Below, piece by piece: positions 9,494 to 18,716 of a DNA stretch of 64,000 bases (position 1 is its first letter; the number at the start of each line of letters is the position of its first letter). Both the position numbers and the translations under genes were made by a program. The notes beneath the pieces are model-generated. The model did no database searches. It was not told the origin of the DNA and saw nothing but the letters and a program-made list of their open reading frames with translations. Origin of the DNA: Microcoleus vaginatus WJT46-NPBG5 (GTDB taxonomy: Bacteria > Cyanobacteriota > Cyanobacteriia > Cyanobacteriales > Oscillatoriaceae); contig JAHHHM010000023.1 of the NCBI GenBank assembly GCA_019359355.1, forward strand, positions 53,611 through 117,610, written 5' to 3'.

Positions 9494-9910
9494 ATGATTC
9501 ATCTCCTGCTTGTAGAGGACGATGAGGTTGATGTGATGAATGTCCGACGAGCGTTCAAAAAAAACAACATCACGAATCCTCTCTACGTGGCAAATAATGG
9601 TTTAGAAGCGCTGTTTATGTTACGCGGGAATGGGGTAGCGCCGGTGGTTCCCCCTAACCGCCGCCTGATTTTGCTCGATATCAATATGCCCAAAATGAAT
9701 GGAATTGAGTTTTTACGGGAATTGCGTGCGGACAGTTCCCTAAAAGCCATCCCAGTGATTGTACTGACGACCTCGAATGAAGATAAAGATAAGGTGGAAG
9801 CTTATCACTTAAATGTTGCGGGATACATTCTTAAACCCGTAACATTCTCTAGCTTTGTTGATGCGATTGGGACGCTTAACAAATATTGGACACTGAGTGA
9901 AATTCCCTAG
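9494..9910 (+). CDS. Rcp1-like single-domain response regulator
   Basis: This is a stand-alone receiver domain with the acidic pocket VEDDEVD near the start, phosphoacceptor Asp62 in LLDINMPKMNG, the switch threonine in VLTTSN and the lysine in GYILKPV. It belongs to the Rcp1 group, which has a YVANNGLEAL...RRLILLDINMP layout and no output domain. I chose the ATG at 9494 because GGAAG lies a suitable distance upstream; in-frame ATGs at 9479 and 9482 are alternatives. It begins 16 bases after the kinase stop, so the two form a kinase-regulator operon. The downstream partner is not visible; Rcp1-type proteins generally relay phosphate or bind another protein. Confidence 0.9.
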   Translation: MIHLLLVEDDEVDVMNVRRAFKKNNITNPLYVANNGLEALFMLRGNGVAPVVPPNRRLILLDINMPKMNGIEFLRELRADSSLKAIPVIVLTTSNEDKDKVEAYHLNVAGYILKPVTFSSFVDAIGTLNKYWTLSEIP

Positions 9911-10236
9911 GGAATAACGGTTTTTCATGGCTGGATGCTGAATTTGGTCAGGTTATCCGGAAAGATTGAGTGGGGCGATGTAATGCTTGCCGGCAACCAC
10001 ACCCACTCATCCTGAACACAGGCATCCTACCTGCCGGCACCCAACAAGTTTAGAATTTTCAGTTAATTTGTGAGTTTATTTAATTTTTAACGCTTAATTT
10101 TCAAGTTTTCTCCTGTCATCAACCCTAAGTTTCTAGATAGGAATTGCTTACTTTAACCGAGATTAAATCCCCCTTGGGGGGGATGGCACCGCAGGGCAAC
10201 TACTAATTAAATCGAAGGAAGCACAGCTGAAAGCGG
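9911..10236. other. Intergenic region with a short GC-rich hairpin
   Basis: No gene is seen in these 326 bases. A hairpin with ATCCCCC and GGGGGAT arms lies at 10167-10184. Several GCCGGC copies occur. An AAGGAAG run at about 10214 is 16 bases before the next ATG, too far for an ideal ribosome-binding site. Confidence 0.5.
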
Positions 10237-12573
10237 ATGGTCATGGAAGAAACTTTTGAAATCTTAGTGGTTGATGATGATGAAGTGGATCGCATGGCAG
10301 TCTGCCGAGCGCTGAAAGCTGCGGGTTTGGCGGTGGAAGTGTCGGAAGCCGCTGATTGTGCGGGGGCGATTGCCGCTTTGAAACTACAATCTTTTGATTG
10401 CGTGTTGGTTGACTACTGTCTGCCAGATGCGGATGGCATCGCTCTGGTGCAAGCGGTGCGTGAAGCCGGCATCAACGTTGCAGTCATTGCCCTGACAGGT
10501 CAGGAAGACACGCAAATAGCCGTTGAGCTAATGAAAGCTGGGGCGTCTGACTATCTTTCTAAGGGGAAACTCTCACCAGATATTTTATCGAGCCGGCTGC
10601 ACAATGTCATTCGCATTCACCGGGCAGAAATCCAAGCAGCCCAGGCAACCGAAAAGCTGAAGGAAAGTGAAGAACGCTATCGGCTAGTTTTGGAAGGCTC
10701 TAATGATGGTATTTGGGATTGGGATATTTCTAACAATAAAGTTTATTCAAATGATCGCTTTTTTGATATTCTTGGTGTTCCTCGAACTGAATTTTATTAC
10801 GGTACTTTAGAATATTTTTACGAACGCATTCATCCAGAAGATCAGGTCAGAATTAAAGATGCTATTGTCTCTCATTTAGAATTAGGTGGCGACTGCAATG
10901 TAGAGTTTCGGGTTCGCCACCCCAACGGCAGATATCGCTATTGCTCCTGTCGGGGAAAAGCTCAGCGAAATGGGTGGGGAATGCCGGTGCGAGTCGCCGG
11001 CATTATTAGTGATATCACAGAGCGCAAGGAAGCGGAAAAAGAGTTACTGAAGCAGCACCAGCGGTCGCACTTATTTGCTGAATTGACACTTAAAATCCGC
11101 CAGTCTTTGCAAATTGAAGAAATTCTTCAAACCACAGTTAACGAAATTCTACAACTGCTGGGAACTGATCGAGTGGTTATTTACCGGATCTGGCAAGATG
11201 GCTCAGGAACGGTTGTTACAGAAGCTGTGCTTCCTGGCATTCAAGCAATTACGGGACAGAATATCACAGACCCTTGCTTCCGAGAGTCATACATACAGCG
11301 ATACCGGGGGGGACGAATTAGTGCGATTACTGACGTGGCACAGGCGGACCTGCAACCTTGCCATGCGGAATTGTTACACCGGCTCGATGTGAAAGCAAAC
11401 TTGGTGGTGCCGATTCTACAAAGGGAAGAATTATGGGGTTTGTTGATCGCCCATCAGTGTGCTACGGCGCGCGAATGGAAAAGCTTTGAGATTGAGCTTT
11501 TGCAACAATTGGCCGATCAAGTCGGCATTGCACTCGATCAAGCTCAACTTCTAGAGAAAGAAACTCGCATCTCGCAGCAACTCGCCGAGCAAAATGTTAC
11601 GTTAGGGCAAGCTTTAAAGGATCTCCAAGAAACGCAAGCCCAGCTGATTCAAGCAGAAAAAATGTCTGGTTTGGGACAGTTGGTTGCCGGCATCGCTCAT
11701 GAAATTAATAACCCGGTGACGTTTATTTACGGCAATATTACGCCGGCACAACAATATATTCAAGATTTATTAGATTTGCTGCATCTGTACCAGCAGCACT
11801 ATCCTGATCCAGTGCAGGAAATTCAAGTAGCCACAGAAGAACTTGACATCGAATTCATAATTTCAGATTTAATTAAGGTGCTATCTTCGATGAAAGTTGG
11901 GGCTGAACGTATTCGCCAGATCGTGCTATCTTTACGGAACTTCTCTCGGCTGGATGAAGCGAAAATGAAGCCGGTGAATATTCATGAAGGACTGGATAAT
12001 ACCTTGCTGCTATTGCAACACCGGCTGGAAGCAAAGACGGGTTCTCACCCTATCGAAATTGTCAAAGAATATGGCAAGTTGCCGCAGGTTGAATGTCATG
12101 CCGGTCAGCTCAACCAAGTGTTTATGAACATCCTCAGCAATGCGATTGAGGCGCTGGAGGAAGCAGAGAAGCAAGATGCCTCTGAGGGAAATGGAAATCA
12201 TCACACTAAATCTGCCTTGCCTTGGATTCGCATTCGCACAGAAGTAGCCGGTTCTGAGTTCGTTACTATCTCAATTTCTGATAACGGTCCTGGTATGACG
12301 GAAGAAGTCTGCCGGCGTCTGTTTGAGCCGTTTTTTACAACGAAGCCGGTGGGTAAAGGGACGGGATTGGGATTGGCAATCAGTTACCAAATTGTGGTAG
12401 AAAAACACGGGGGTGAGCTGCAATGTATTTCAGCCCCCGGAGAGGGTGCAACATTTGTGATTAAAATCCCAATACAGCAAGACTTGCCGGCACGCAACAT
12501 TCAAGGAGATAGTTGTCCTTTGCTGTCACCCGCTCACGGAAGATCCGTTGAAGTTTTGAAGCCGAATAGTTGA
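10237..12573 (+). CDS. REC-PAS-GAF histidine kinase with a DXCF-type cyanobacteriochrome GAF domain
   Basis: Domains of the 778-residue soluble protein: receiver (residues 5-125, Asp59 in LVDYCLPDADG); PAS/PAC (about 140-265); GAF (about 275-440); coiled linker; HisKA with GIAHEINNPV (His488); HATPase (about 610-755, with NAIEALEEA, DNGPGM, GKGTGLGL). The GAF has the two cysteines that define DXCF cyanobacteriochromes: Cys347 in TDPCF and Cys375 in PCHAELL, the latter followed by the chromophore-contacting His. It also has the ANLVVPI and ELWGLLIAHQC strands typical of bilin-binding GAFs. It may therefore be a blue/green-type photoreceptor, not a redox or small-ligand GAF. The N-terminal receiver suggests that it also takes phosphate from another kinase, perhaps the neighbouring Rcp1 system. 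ATG at 10237 or 10243. Confidence 0.87.
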   Translation: MVMEETFEILVVDDDEVDRMAVCRALKAAGLAVEVSEAADCAGAIAALKLQSFDCVLVDYCLPDADGIALVQAVREAGINVAVIALTGQEDTQIAVELMKAGASDYLSKGKLSPDILSSRLHNVIRIHRAEIQAAQATEKLKESEERYRLVLEGSNDGIWDWDISNNKVYSNDRFFDILGVPRTEFYYGTLEYFYERIHPEDQVRIKDAIVSHLELGGDCNVEFRVRHPNGRYRYCSCRGKAQRNGWGMPVRVAGIISDITERKEAEKELLKQHQRSHLFAELTLKIRQSLQIEEILQTTVNEILQLLGTDRVVIYRIWQDGSGTVVTEAVLPGIQAITGQNITDPCFRESYIQRYRGGRISAITDVAQADLQPCHAELLHRLDVKANLVVPILQREELWGLLIAHQCATAREWKSFEIELLQQLADQVGIALDQAQLLEKETRISQQLAEQNVTLGQALKDLQETQAQLIQAEKMSGLGQLVAGIAHEINNPVTFIYGNITPAQQYIQDLLDLLHLYQQHYPDPVQEIQVATEELDIEFIISDLIKVLSSMKVGAERIRQIVLSLRNFSRLDEAKMKPVNIHEGLDNTLLLLQHRLEAKTGSHPIEIVKEYGKLPQVECHAGQLNQVFMNILSNAIEALEEAEKQDASEGNGNHHTKSALPWIRIRTEVAGSEFVTISISDNGPGMTEEVCRRLFEPFFTTKPVGKGTGLGLAISYQIVVEKHGGELQCISAPGEGATFVIKIPIQQDLPARNIQGDSCPLLSPAHGRSVEVLKPNS

Positions 12574-12607
12574 GGTAAATCTGTAAGCGTCAGATTCTCA
12601 AAAGCAC

Positions 12608-15172
12608 CTAATCCAGCAGAGGAACCCCATAGTGAAAATTCCCAGTGGAATTGGGTTGAACTTGAACTAAGACTCCGATATTGGAAGAGTGTTTGCGATC
12701 ACCCGATGGCTCAAATTCTACGTTTCCCATCGCGCCGATTGCCAAAAAATCAGAGCTTGAAAGTACCTGTCTCAACCTCTGGCGATCAGGATTTCCGTTA
12801 ATCCTCCTTAAGCCTTCAGCCATTGCTTGAGTGGCATCGTATGCCATAACCGTTCGCCAGTTCGCAGCTTCCTTCCAAAAGTCTTCAGCTTTCCGGGCAA
12901 ATTCAGAGCTAGGCTCATGCCAGGGAACTTCCATCACCATTTTGCCCTTTTCAGCTTTCTCCCCAGAATCTTTGAGCATTCTCGCGTTGTAGATGTCACC
13001 CCCACTCAATAGCTTCAGCGAGCCATTGTTGCTATTGATCACAAGAAATGCCTTTTCCAAGGAATCTTTTGTGCCGGGAACTAGCAGCAGCACCTCTGCT
13101 TGGTTTTGTTTGGCTAGATTCACGCAGTCGTCTGCGCTGAAGTGTCCTTGAGATAGATCGCACTCAGCAACAAATTTCTGCGAAGGAAGCCGTTTTCGGA
13201 ACTCGTTCTTGAGAGACTCGCTATAAGTGCTGTGCCGGTGATAGGCAACAGCAGCTCTGGTAGCTTTGAGTTCGTTCAACATATAGTTAACTAGGTGTTC
13301 GGCTGAGATTGCGTCACTGGGAATCGTGCGAAAAACCCACTCACTGAAATTAGATAGATTAACAGCCGTACTGGTGGGAGAAATTACAACGAGTCTGTTT
13401 GCGTCATACACGCTTCCTGCTTTCAGAGTGCTGTCGCTGGAATAATGACCGATAACCCCTAAGATATCCAGAGTTTTCGCGAGTTTTTCGGCGACTTGTT
13501 CGACAATTTTAGGATTATCTTCGTCATTAGCAATTGCGATCTCCAACAATTTCCCGTGAATGCCGCCACTGCAATTCAGGTTGATTTGAGGATTTTCAAT
13601 TGCACGCGAAATTTCTTCAAGGCCACAATTCAATTCACTCTGAGCCTGGGCCACCCCACGCAGAACTTCTTCAGCAACATTAGACTCCCTGCCTATTGGA
13701 ACGCTGACTGCAATTTTCAGCTTTTCACCCGTATTAAGCGCTGCCTTCTGTTTAGCGACCGCATTGTTTAGGTAAATTAGAGTTTCTGGGTCGTTTTTGT
13801 TTTTCCGAAGAGAGCTTAGGAAGTAGGTGATGGCATCATCAAATTTTTCATTAGAAAAAGCTTTGATTCCCTTTTCTTTGTCTGGATTGTTTTTTTGAGC
13901 AATCAACAGTTTTTCGCCTAAACTGATACGAGCAATCTCTGGCTGTGGTCGTTCAGGAGGGAGAGGTGGGAAAAGGTAAGGAAATATTCGAGAACCTATC
14001 GTAACTGTGAGCGCAGTTGCCATCGTCCCTCCTAATAAAACTGCCACCTTGCTGTCTAGCCATAGCCGGCAAATTTTATTTTGAAGTTGATTTAGGGGAG
14101 ATCGTGGCCAAACAGGCGAGTTTTCTGCGGGATTCTGATAGATCACCGGCAGCCAAGAAGCCAGGGGAAATTCGCCTTCTAATCCCTGCAATTTCTCCCG
14201 TGCTTCTCGCACTGCCTGATGAAACGATTCTCCGGCGGAAAAATAGTTTAAGAAGTACCGTAAAAATTTCTGCGCGACGCGATCTGGAACAGGTTCTCGC
14301 ATCACGATCACCTGGGGAATGTGTAAATCTACCAGCTCATTTGCCAAACCAACGCCATCGCAAGAGTTAAAGATTGCCAGCTTCAAGCCGTTTTTAATCG
14401 CTCTTTCTAAGGCATTTTTTAATTGACTGAGGGAGATAGTTTCCTTATCATTGAGCTGAATTTCTCCGCGTTTTCCTTCTTCATAACTGGAACTGTGGCC
14501 GGCAAAAAACAGAATGTCCCAAGGAAGATCCCATAAATACTCGTTAAGTTCTTCTCGTTTTGGTTGATTCAGTAACTTAACTTGAGTTCCGGGTAACGCT
14601 TCTAAAATCTTGAGGTCTTCGGTGATATCAATGCCTTCACTGCCGCCCAAAATAGCAAGGATTTTAACAGGTATTTTCAGCGGAGGACTATGCGGCGCAT
14701 ACCGCGCACTAATAGAAAATTCTGCATGAGGAAGGCGTTCAAACAAATCCCACAGATGCCAGGGAAGCTTGCGTAGCAGTTCATTATCCGTCTGGAAGAT
14801 AATTCGTGCCGGTTCTATTTTTCCCACTTCTTCTCGTACATGGCTTCGTAAATCTTTAAAAGATGAATTTTTGCCATTGAACCATTCTATACAATAATCC
14901 TCTAAGGCTTTGGCAGCCTTTTGGCAATCCTTTTCTGTAGAGACATTGGTAATTTGAGCAGGAGGAATTTTAATCACCCTTCGCATTGACTCCAAGCCGT
15001 AGTATTTTTGCTGCCACTGCCGGTAAATTTCCGGAAGTTTGGGAGCTGGAGGAAGCCGTTCATCTTTATACTGTTTGTAGGGAAGCTTACCCTCTTGTCC
15101 AATTTCAAGAGTAACCGGAAAACCTTGTTCAAAATCACCTTTGCCAATCTTAAATATTACTAGCTTGCTCAT
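12608..15172 (-). CDS. CHAT-domain protease fused to a type I periplasmic-binding (amino-acid ABC receptor) domain
   Basis: The 854-residue protein joins two families. Residues about 120-350 form a CHAT domain, a caspase-like cysteine peptidase fold, with the catalytic pair intact: His226 in LFFAGHSSS and Cys271 in IFNSCDG. A hydrophobic stretch at about 376-398 forms a single membrane span. A short TPR-like helical pair (about 428-475) follows. Residues about 483-850 are a branched-chain-amino-acid-receptor-like domain (LKIAVSVPIG, GVIGHYSSDSTLKAGSVYD, VVISPTST, MAYDATQAMAEGLRRI). There is no signal peptide; basic residues before the span (QNKICRLWLDSK) predict the protease inside and the binding domain outside. 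It is last in a run with sigma-like and DUF1822 genes. A ligand-controlled protease is inference. Confidence 0.85.
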   Translation of the reverse strand: MSKLVIFKIGKGDFEQGFPVTLEIGQEGKLPYKQYKDERLPPAPKLPEIYRQWQQKYYGLESMRRVIKIPPAQITNVSTEKDCQKAAKALEDYCIEWFNGKNSSFKDLRSHVREEVGKIEPARIIFQTDNELLRKLPWHLWDLFERLPHAEFSISARYAPHSPPLKIPVKILAILGGSEGIDITEDLKILEALPGTQVKLLNQPKREELNEYLWDLPWDILFFAGHSSSYEEGKRGEIQLNDKETISLSQLKNALERAIKNGLKLAIFNSCDGVGLANELVDLHIPQVIVMREPVPDRVAQKFLRYFLNYFSAGESFHQAVREAREKLQGLEGEFPLASWLPVIYQNPAENSPVWPRSPLNQLQNKICRLWLDSKVAVLLGGTMATALTVTIGSRIFPYLFPPLPPERPQPEIARISLGEKLLIAQKNNPDKEKGIKAFSNEKFDDAITYFLSSLRKNKNDPETLIYLNNAVAKQKAALNTGEKLKIAVSVPIGRESNVAEEVLRGVAQAQSELNCGLEEISRAIENPQINLNCSGGIHGKLLEIAIANDEDNPKIVEQVAEKLAKTLDILGVIGHYSSDSTLKAGSVYDANRLVVISPTSTAVNLSNFSEWVFRTIPSDAISAEHLVNYMLNELKATRAAVAYHRHSTYSESLKNEFRKRLPSQKFVAECDLSQGHFSADDCVNLAKQNQAEVLLLVPGTKDSLEKAFLVINSNNGSLKLLSGGDIYNARMLKDSGEKAEKGKMVMEVPWHEPSSEFARKAEDFWKEAANWRTVMAYDATQAMAEGLRRINGNPDRQRLRQVLSSSDFLAIGAMGNVEFEPSGDRKHSSNIGVLVQVQPNSTGNFHYGVPLLD

Positions 15173-15266
15173 GATCGTTTAGGGTAATAGGGAATTAGGA
15201 AGGGGAACTCTAGGATGAGTAAATTGCAGTCATTTAAGCACCAGCATCAAACTATTGTCAAGAGAT

Positions 15267-16322
15267 TTAGATTATAAAATGCTCTGTGATACTAATGCCG
15301 TCTAGAGCAACTTTGACACTGAATTGATCCCCAGGCTCGGCGGTAAACTTAAACTGAATGTAGTGATCTTGTTCTCTGGCTTGAACTTCAAAAAAAGGAG
15401 TGCCGGCTTCATCAAGTCCAATAAGTTGCAAAGCTGCCGGTAGATAGCTTTGGTTTCCCATTGGATACACACGTAAGAGAATTGCCAAACTGCGATCCGA
15501 CTTGGGTAAAATGCCAACCATTAAGGCAACCCCACGCGCCGCTAACTGAAAGCCGAGATCCGCGACTTTTCTCACGCCACTTGCAGGATTGTTGGGATCG
15601 ATTTCCCACAGAAGTTCCGCAGCTTCCCAACGAATTTCTTCATCCTCGGTGGTTTGCAAAATTTCGATTAACTCTTCTTTGGTTTGGCTACGCAATTTTA
15701 AAGTTCTGCGGCGAAATGCTGAAGCTAGGGTAAGTTCTTTTAACTCGAATTGTTCATTAATTGTTTGCCAACCCGTTTCAACAATACCCGTGAGCCAATT
15801 GCTCAAATTCACGAGTTGAAACAATGATTTTTGAGTCACTTGAGAAAATTCTGCGAAATAGTTAGGGAAGTCGGCAAGGGAGTATAACTCATTTAACGGT
15901 ATGATTCCTTTTTTCTCGGCTACGCTTGGAGCAAATCCTAGCAAGATCGCTTGTTTCAGTGATTGATTAAGTTGCACAGCAATATAGGCAATTCGATCAT
16001 TCCAAGCCTCCGCCGGCACTTGAAGAATGTCAGCATCGTGTAAAACTGGACGACATTCTAATTTTCCGAATTGTTTAATATTCAAATCTGCCACCTCCAG
16101 AAATTTTTGCATTAATCTAGGGGAACTATCACTTGTTTCTTGATTCGTTTCATATCCCATGCACTGACAATAAAAATTCACGGCATACATTGCCAAGGCA
16201 TTGAGATAAGCTTGTTTGGCTTTCTGAGGGTGTGTCTGCTGCCGGCGATAGTGTTCAGCAAGCAAATGAGCCTCGAAAGATAGAGATACTGTAAAGGTTA
16301 AGGTTTTTGTTGGCAAATTCAT
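15267..16322 (-). CDS. DUF1822 family protein
   Basis: The 351-residue protein belongs to the cyanobacterial DUF1822 family. It opens with a helical region (AHLLAEHYRRQQTHPQKAKQ, then AYLNALAMYAVNFYCQCMGYETN). It continues through a middle helical segment, where ELIEILQTTEDEEIRWEAAELLWEIDPNNP resembles one HEAT-type repeat. It ends in a beta-rich domain (residues about 260-350, with VALMVGILPKSDRSLAILLRVYP). Biochemical function is unknown. It lies 31 bases after the sigma-like gene and 94 bases before the CHAT gene, all on the minus strand. In cyanobacteria DUF1822 genes recur with sigma-like and CHAT genes, which suggests an adaptor or regulator for the CHAT protein. Confidence 0.85.
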   Translation of the reverse strand: MNLPTKTLTFTVSLSFEAHLLAEHYRRQQTHPQKAKQAYLNALAMYAVNFYCQCMGYETNQETSDSSPRLMQKFLEVADLNIKQFGKLECRPVLHDADILQVPAEAWNDRIAYIAVQLNQSLKQAILLGFAPSVAEKKGIIPLNELYSLADFPNYFAEFSQVTQKSLFQLVNLSNWLTGIVETGWQTINEQFELKELTLASAFRRRTLKLRSQTKEELIEILQTTEDEEIRWEAAELLWEIDPNNPASGVRKVADLGFQLAARGVALMVGILPKSDRSLAILLRVYPMGNQSYLPAALQLIGLDEAGTPFFEVQAREQDHYIQFKFTAEPGDQFSVKVALDGISITEHFII

Positions 16323-16353
16323 TGTTTAAGGTTCCGTCTGTTTAATCTCAGCT

Positions 16354-17019
16354 TCACTGTAAATACTTCTGAAAATAAGGCATTAATTTATGCAATCGCC
16401 GATGAAAAAAACTACAAAGCGTTTGAACTGACAGATTATTCAATTCCAGAGAAATGTCTTCCCAAGTTTTTTCTTCGACAAATCTAGCAATTGCTATACA
16501 TTGAAAGTTGGCTTGAGGATAACCTCGAATGAATTCAGTTTTTAAAAGATTTTCTGGATCGGCTTCCAGAAATTGCCGCAGCATCTCAGATTCAGAGACA
16601 ATTTTTTCTGCTGGCGGTAATTCTTTGGAAATTAACTGGTCTAATTCGTTCAGAGAAATGACAATTTGCTCGCGTCTTCCATTATTAGAGTACCAGGCTT
16701 TGATAACATCTTGAAATCGCTTAGCCAGCAAATAGTTAACCCATGCCATTACGGCATACCCTGGATTATAGCGGTCAATTTTTTGACAAATCTCAAGTAA
16801 AGTCTTTTGGAGCGCTTCGTTATAAAAATCTTCATATAAATGAGGTAGCCATAACCCACTTTGAGGATGGCTAAGGCTGTCGGCTTGCAAAATTTGATTA
16901 ACCAGTTTATTTAAAGCGAGTTGTCTTTGAGGACTTAAGGGTGGATGTTGTTTAGCTTCTAGTGCGAGTTGTTGAAGTCGCTCATCAAAATCATTGCCGG
17001 CTGGAACGTTGTCTCTCAT
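16354..17019 (-). CDS. Sigma-70-like regulatory protein upstream of DUF1822
   Basis: This 221-residue protein resembles an ECF-type sigma factor. Residues about 60-115 look like region 2 (LYEDFYNEALQKTLLEI, then AVMAWVNYLLAKRFQDVIKAW). Residues about 175-221 look like a weak region 4 (FVEEKTWEDISLELNN, then VQTLCSFFHRRLHKLM). GGAGA lies close before the ATG. The gene is first in the run with DUF1822 and CHAT-PBP genes. In this class the sigma motifs are degenerate, so it may be a transcription factor acting on its own operon or a repurposed adaptor; the sequence cannot decide. Two imperfect copies of a 45-base repeat lie upstream, between it and the divergent DUF2207 gene, and are candidate control sites. 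Confidence 0.75.
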   Translation of the reverse strand: MRDNVPAGNDFDERLQQLALEAKQHPPLSPQRQLALNKLVNQILQADSLSHPQSGLWLPHLYEDFYNEALQKTLLEICQKIDRYNPGYAVMAWVNYLLAKRFQDVIKAWYSNNGRREQIVISLNELDQLISKELPPAEKIVSESEMLRQFLEADPENLLKTEFIRGYPQANFQCIAIARFVEEKTWEDISLELNNLSVQTLCSFFHRRLHKLMPYFQKYLQ

Positions 17020-17220
17020 TCATTCTCCATCTGCACCTGACTCAACGCAAACTGTATAAGGCTAATCGGATATTTGCAAATAATCGTGAGTGTCATCCAA
17101 CTAGACAACAAAGCTATCCCCCAGGCGTAAAAGCTTTGCTTGTTTTTCTGGCTGTGCCCTAAACTTTTATGCAAAATGCTGAATAAATTCATAAAACTTT
17201 ACGTTCAGCAAGTGAACCCA

Positions 17221-17337
17221 AAAAAATTACAGCATTTGCGTAAAACCTGATGGCTTTTTGCGAAATAAATATCTGTGCAGCCGGCAAACCTCAAAAAAGT
17301 TAGGCGATTTGCATAAAACCTTTTGGCTTTTTGCGAA
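17221..17337. repeat. Two imperfect 45-bp direct repeats in a divergent promoter region
   Basis: Copies at about 17221-17264 and 17293-17337 share A6, then TTTGCRTAAAACC, then TGGCTTTTTGCGAA, with a spacing of 72 bases. They sit between the divergent sigma-like gene (start 17019) and DUF2207 gene (start 17396). A shorter related stretch (ATGCAAAATGCTG, then CATAAAACTTTACG) lies at about 17169-17205. The whole 17020-17395 gap has no gene. Operator or promoter duplication is the likeliest meaning. Confidence 0.6.
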
Positions 17338-17395
17338 GAACTTGTAACGCTCATCAACAAGTGCATTGAGAGTTGGGAGAGATAGAGCTTCAGCC

Positions 17396-18454
<1,059 letters not shown>

Positions 18455-18458
18455 CTTG

Positions 18459-18491
18459 CATGATCGCGACTTACCCAGAGTCACGATCATG
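18459..18491. terminator. Hairpin after the DUF2207 gene
   Basis: CATGATCGCGACT at 18459-18471 pairs with AGTCACGATCATG at 18479-18491 with one G-T pair and a seven-base loop, four bases after the stop codon. The following GCGGTTTTATA is only weakly T-rich, so termination is plausible but not certain. Confidence 0.55.
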
Positions 18492-18569
18492 GCGGTTTTA
18501 TACCATAATGCCCCGGATGCCAGCTATATCATGCCGATTTGATACCATAATGCCCCGGATGCCAGCTAT
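18486..18569. repeat. 42-bp tandem duplication
   Basis: Two adjacent 42-base units (18486-18527 and 18528-18569) share ATACCATAATGCCCCGGATG followed by CCAGCTAT without change. They differ at a few positions near their left ends. The repeat lies between the DUF2207 terminator hairpin and the end of the Coq4-like gene and has no coding frame. It looks like a recent local duplication. Confidence 0.8.
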
Positions 18570-18716
18570 GTGGTTATAGCGATTCTCACACATACTTATC
18601 CCCTCTGTAGCGAGAAGAAATATCAATAAGTTGCGTCGTGAAAAATGTAGGGCACAACCGGCTATGTTTAGAAATTGTTAGTTTTTAAAATACTTGTAAT
18701 CAGTTGATTTTTGTGC

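Noticed and set aside
12608..15172. Amino-acid ABC transporter operon
   Set aside because: The binding domain is fused to a CHAT protease and no permease or ATPase gene is nearby.
17221..17337. CRISPR-like array
   Set aside because: Only two imperfect copies, A-rich and not spaced like CRISPR repeats, with no cas genes in the window.
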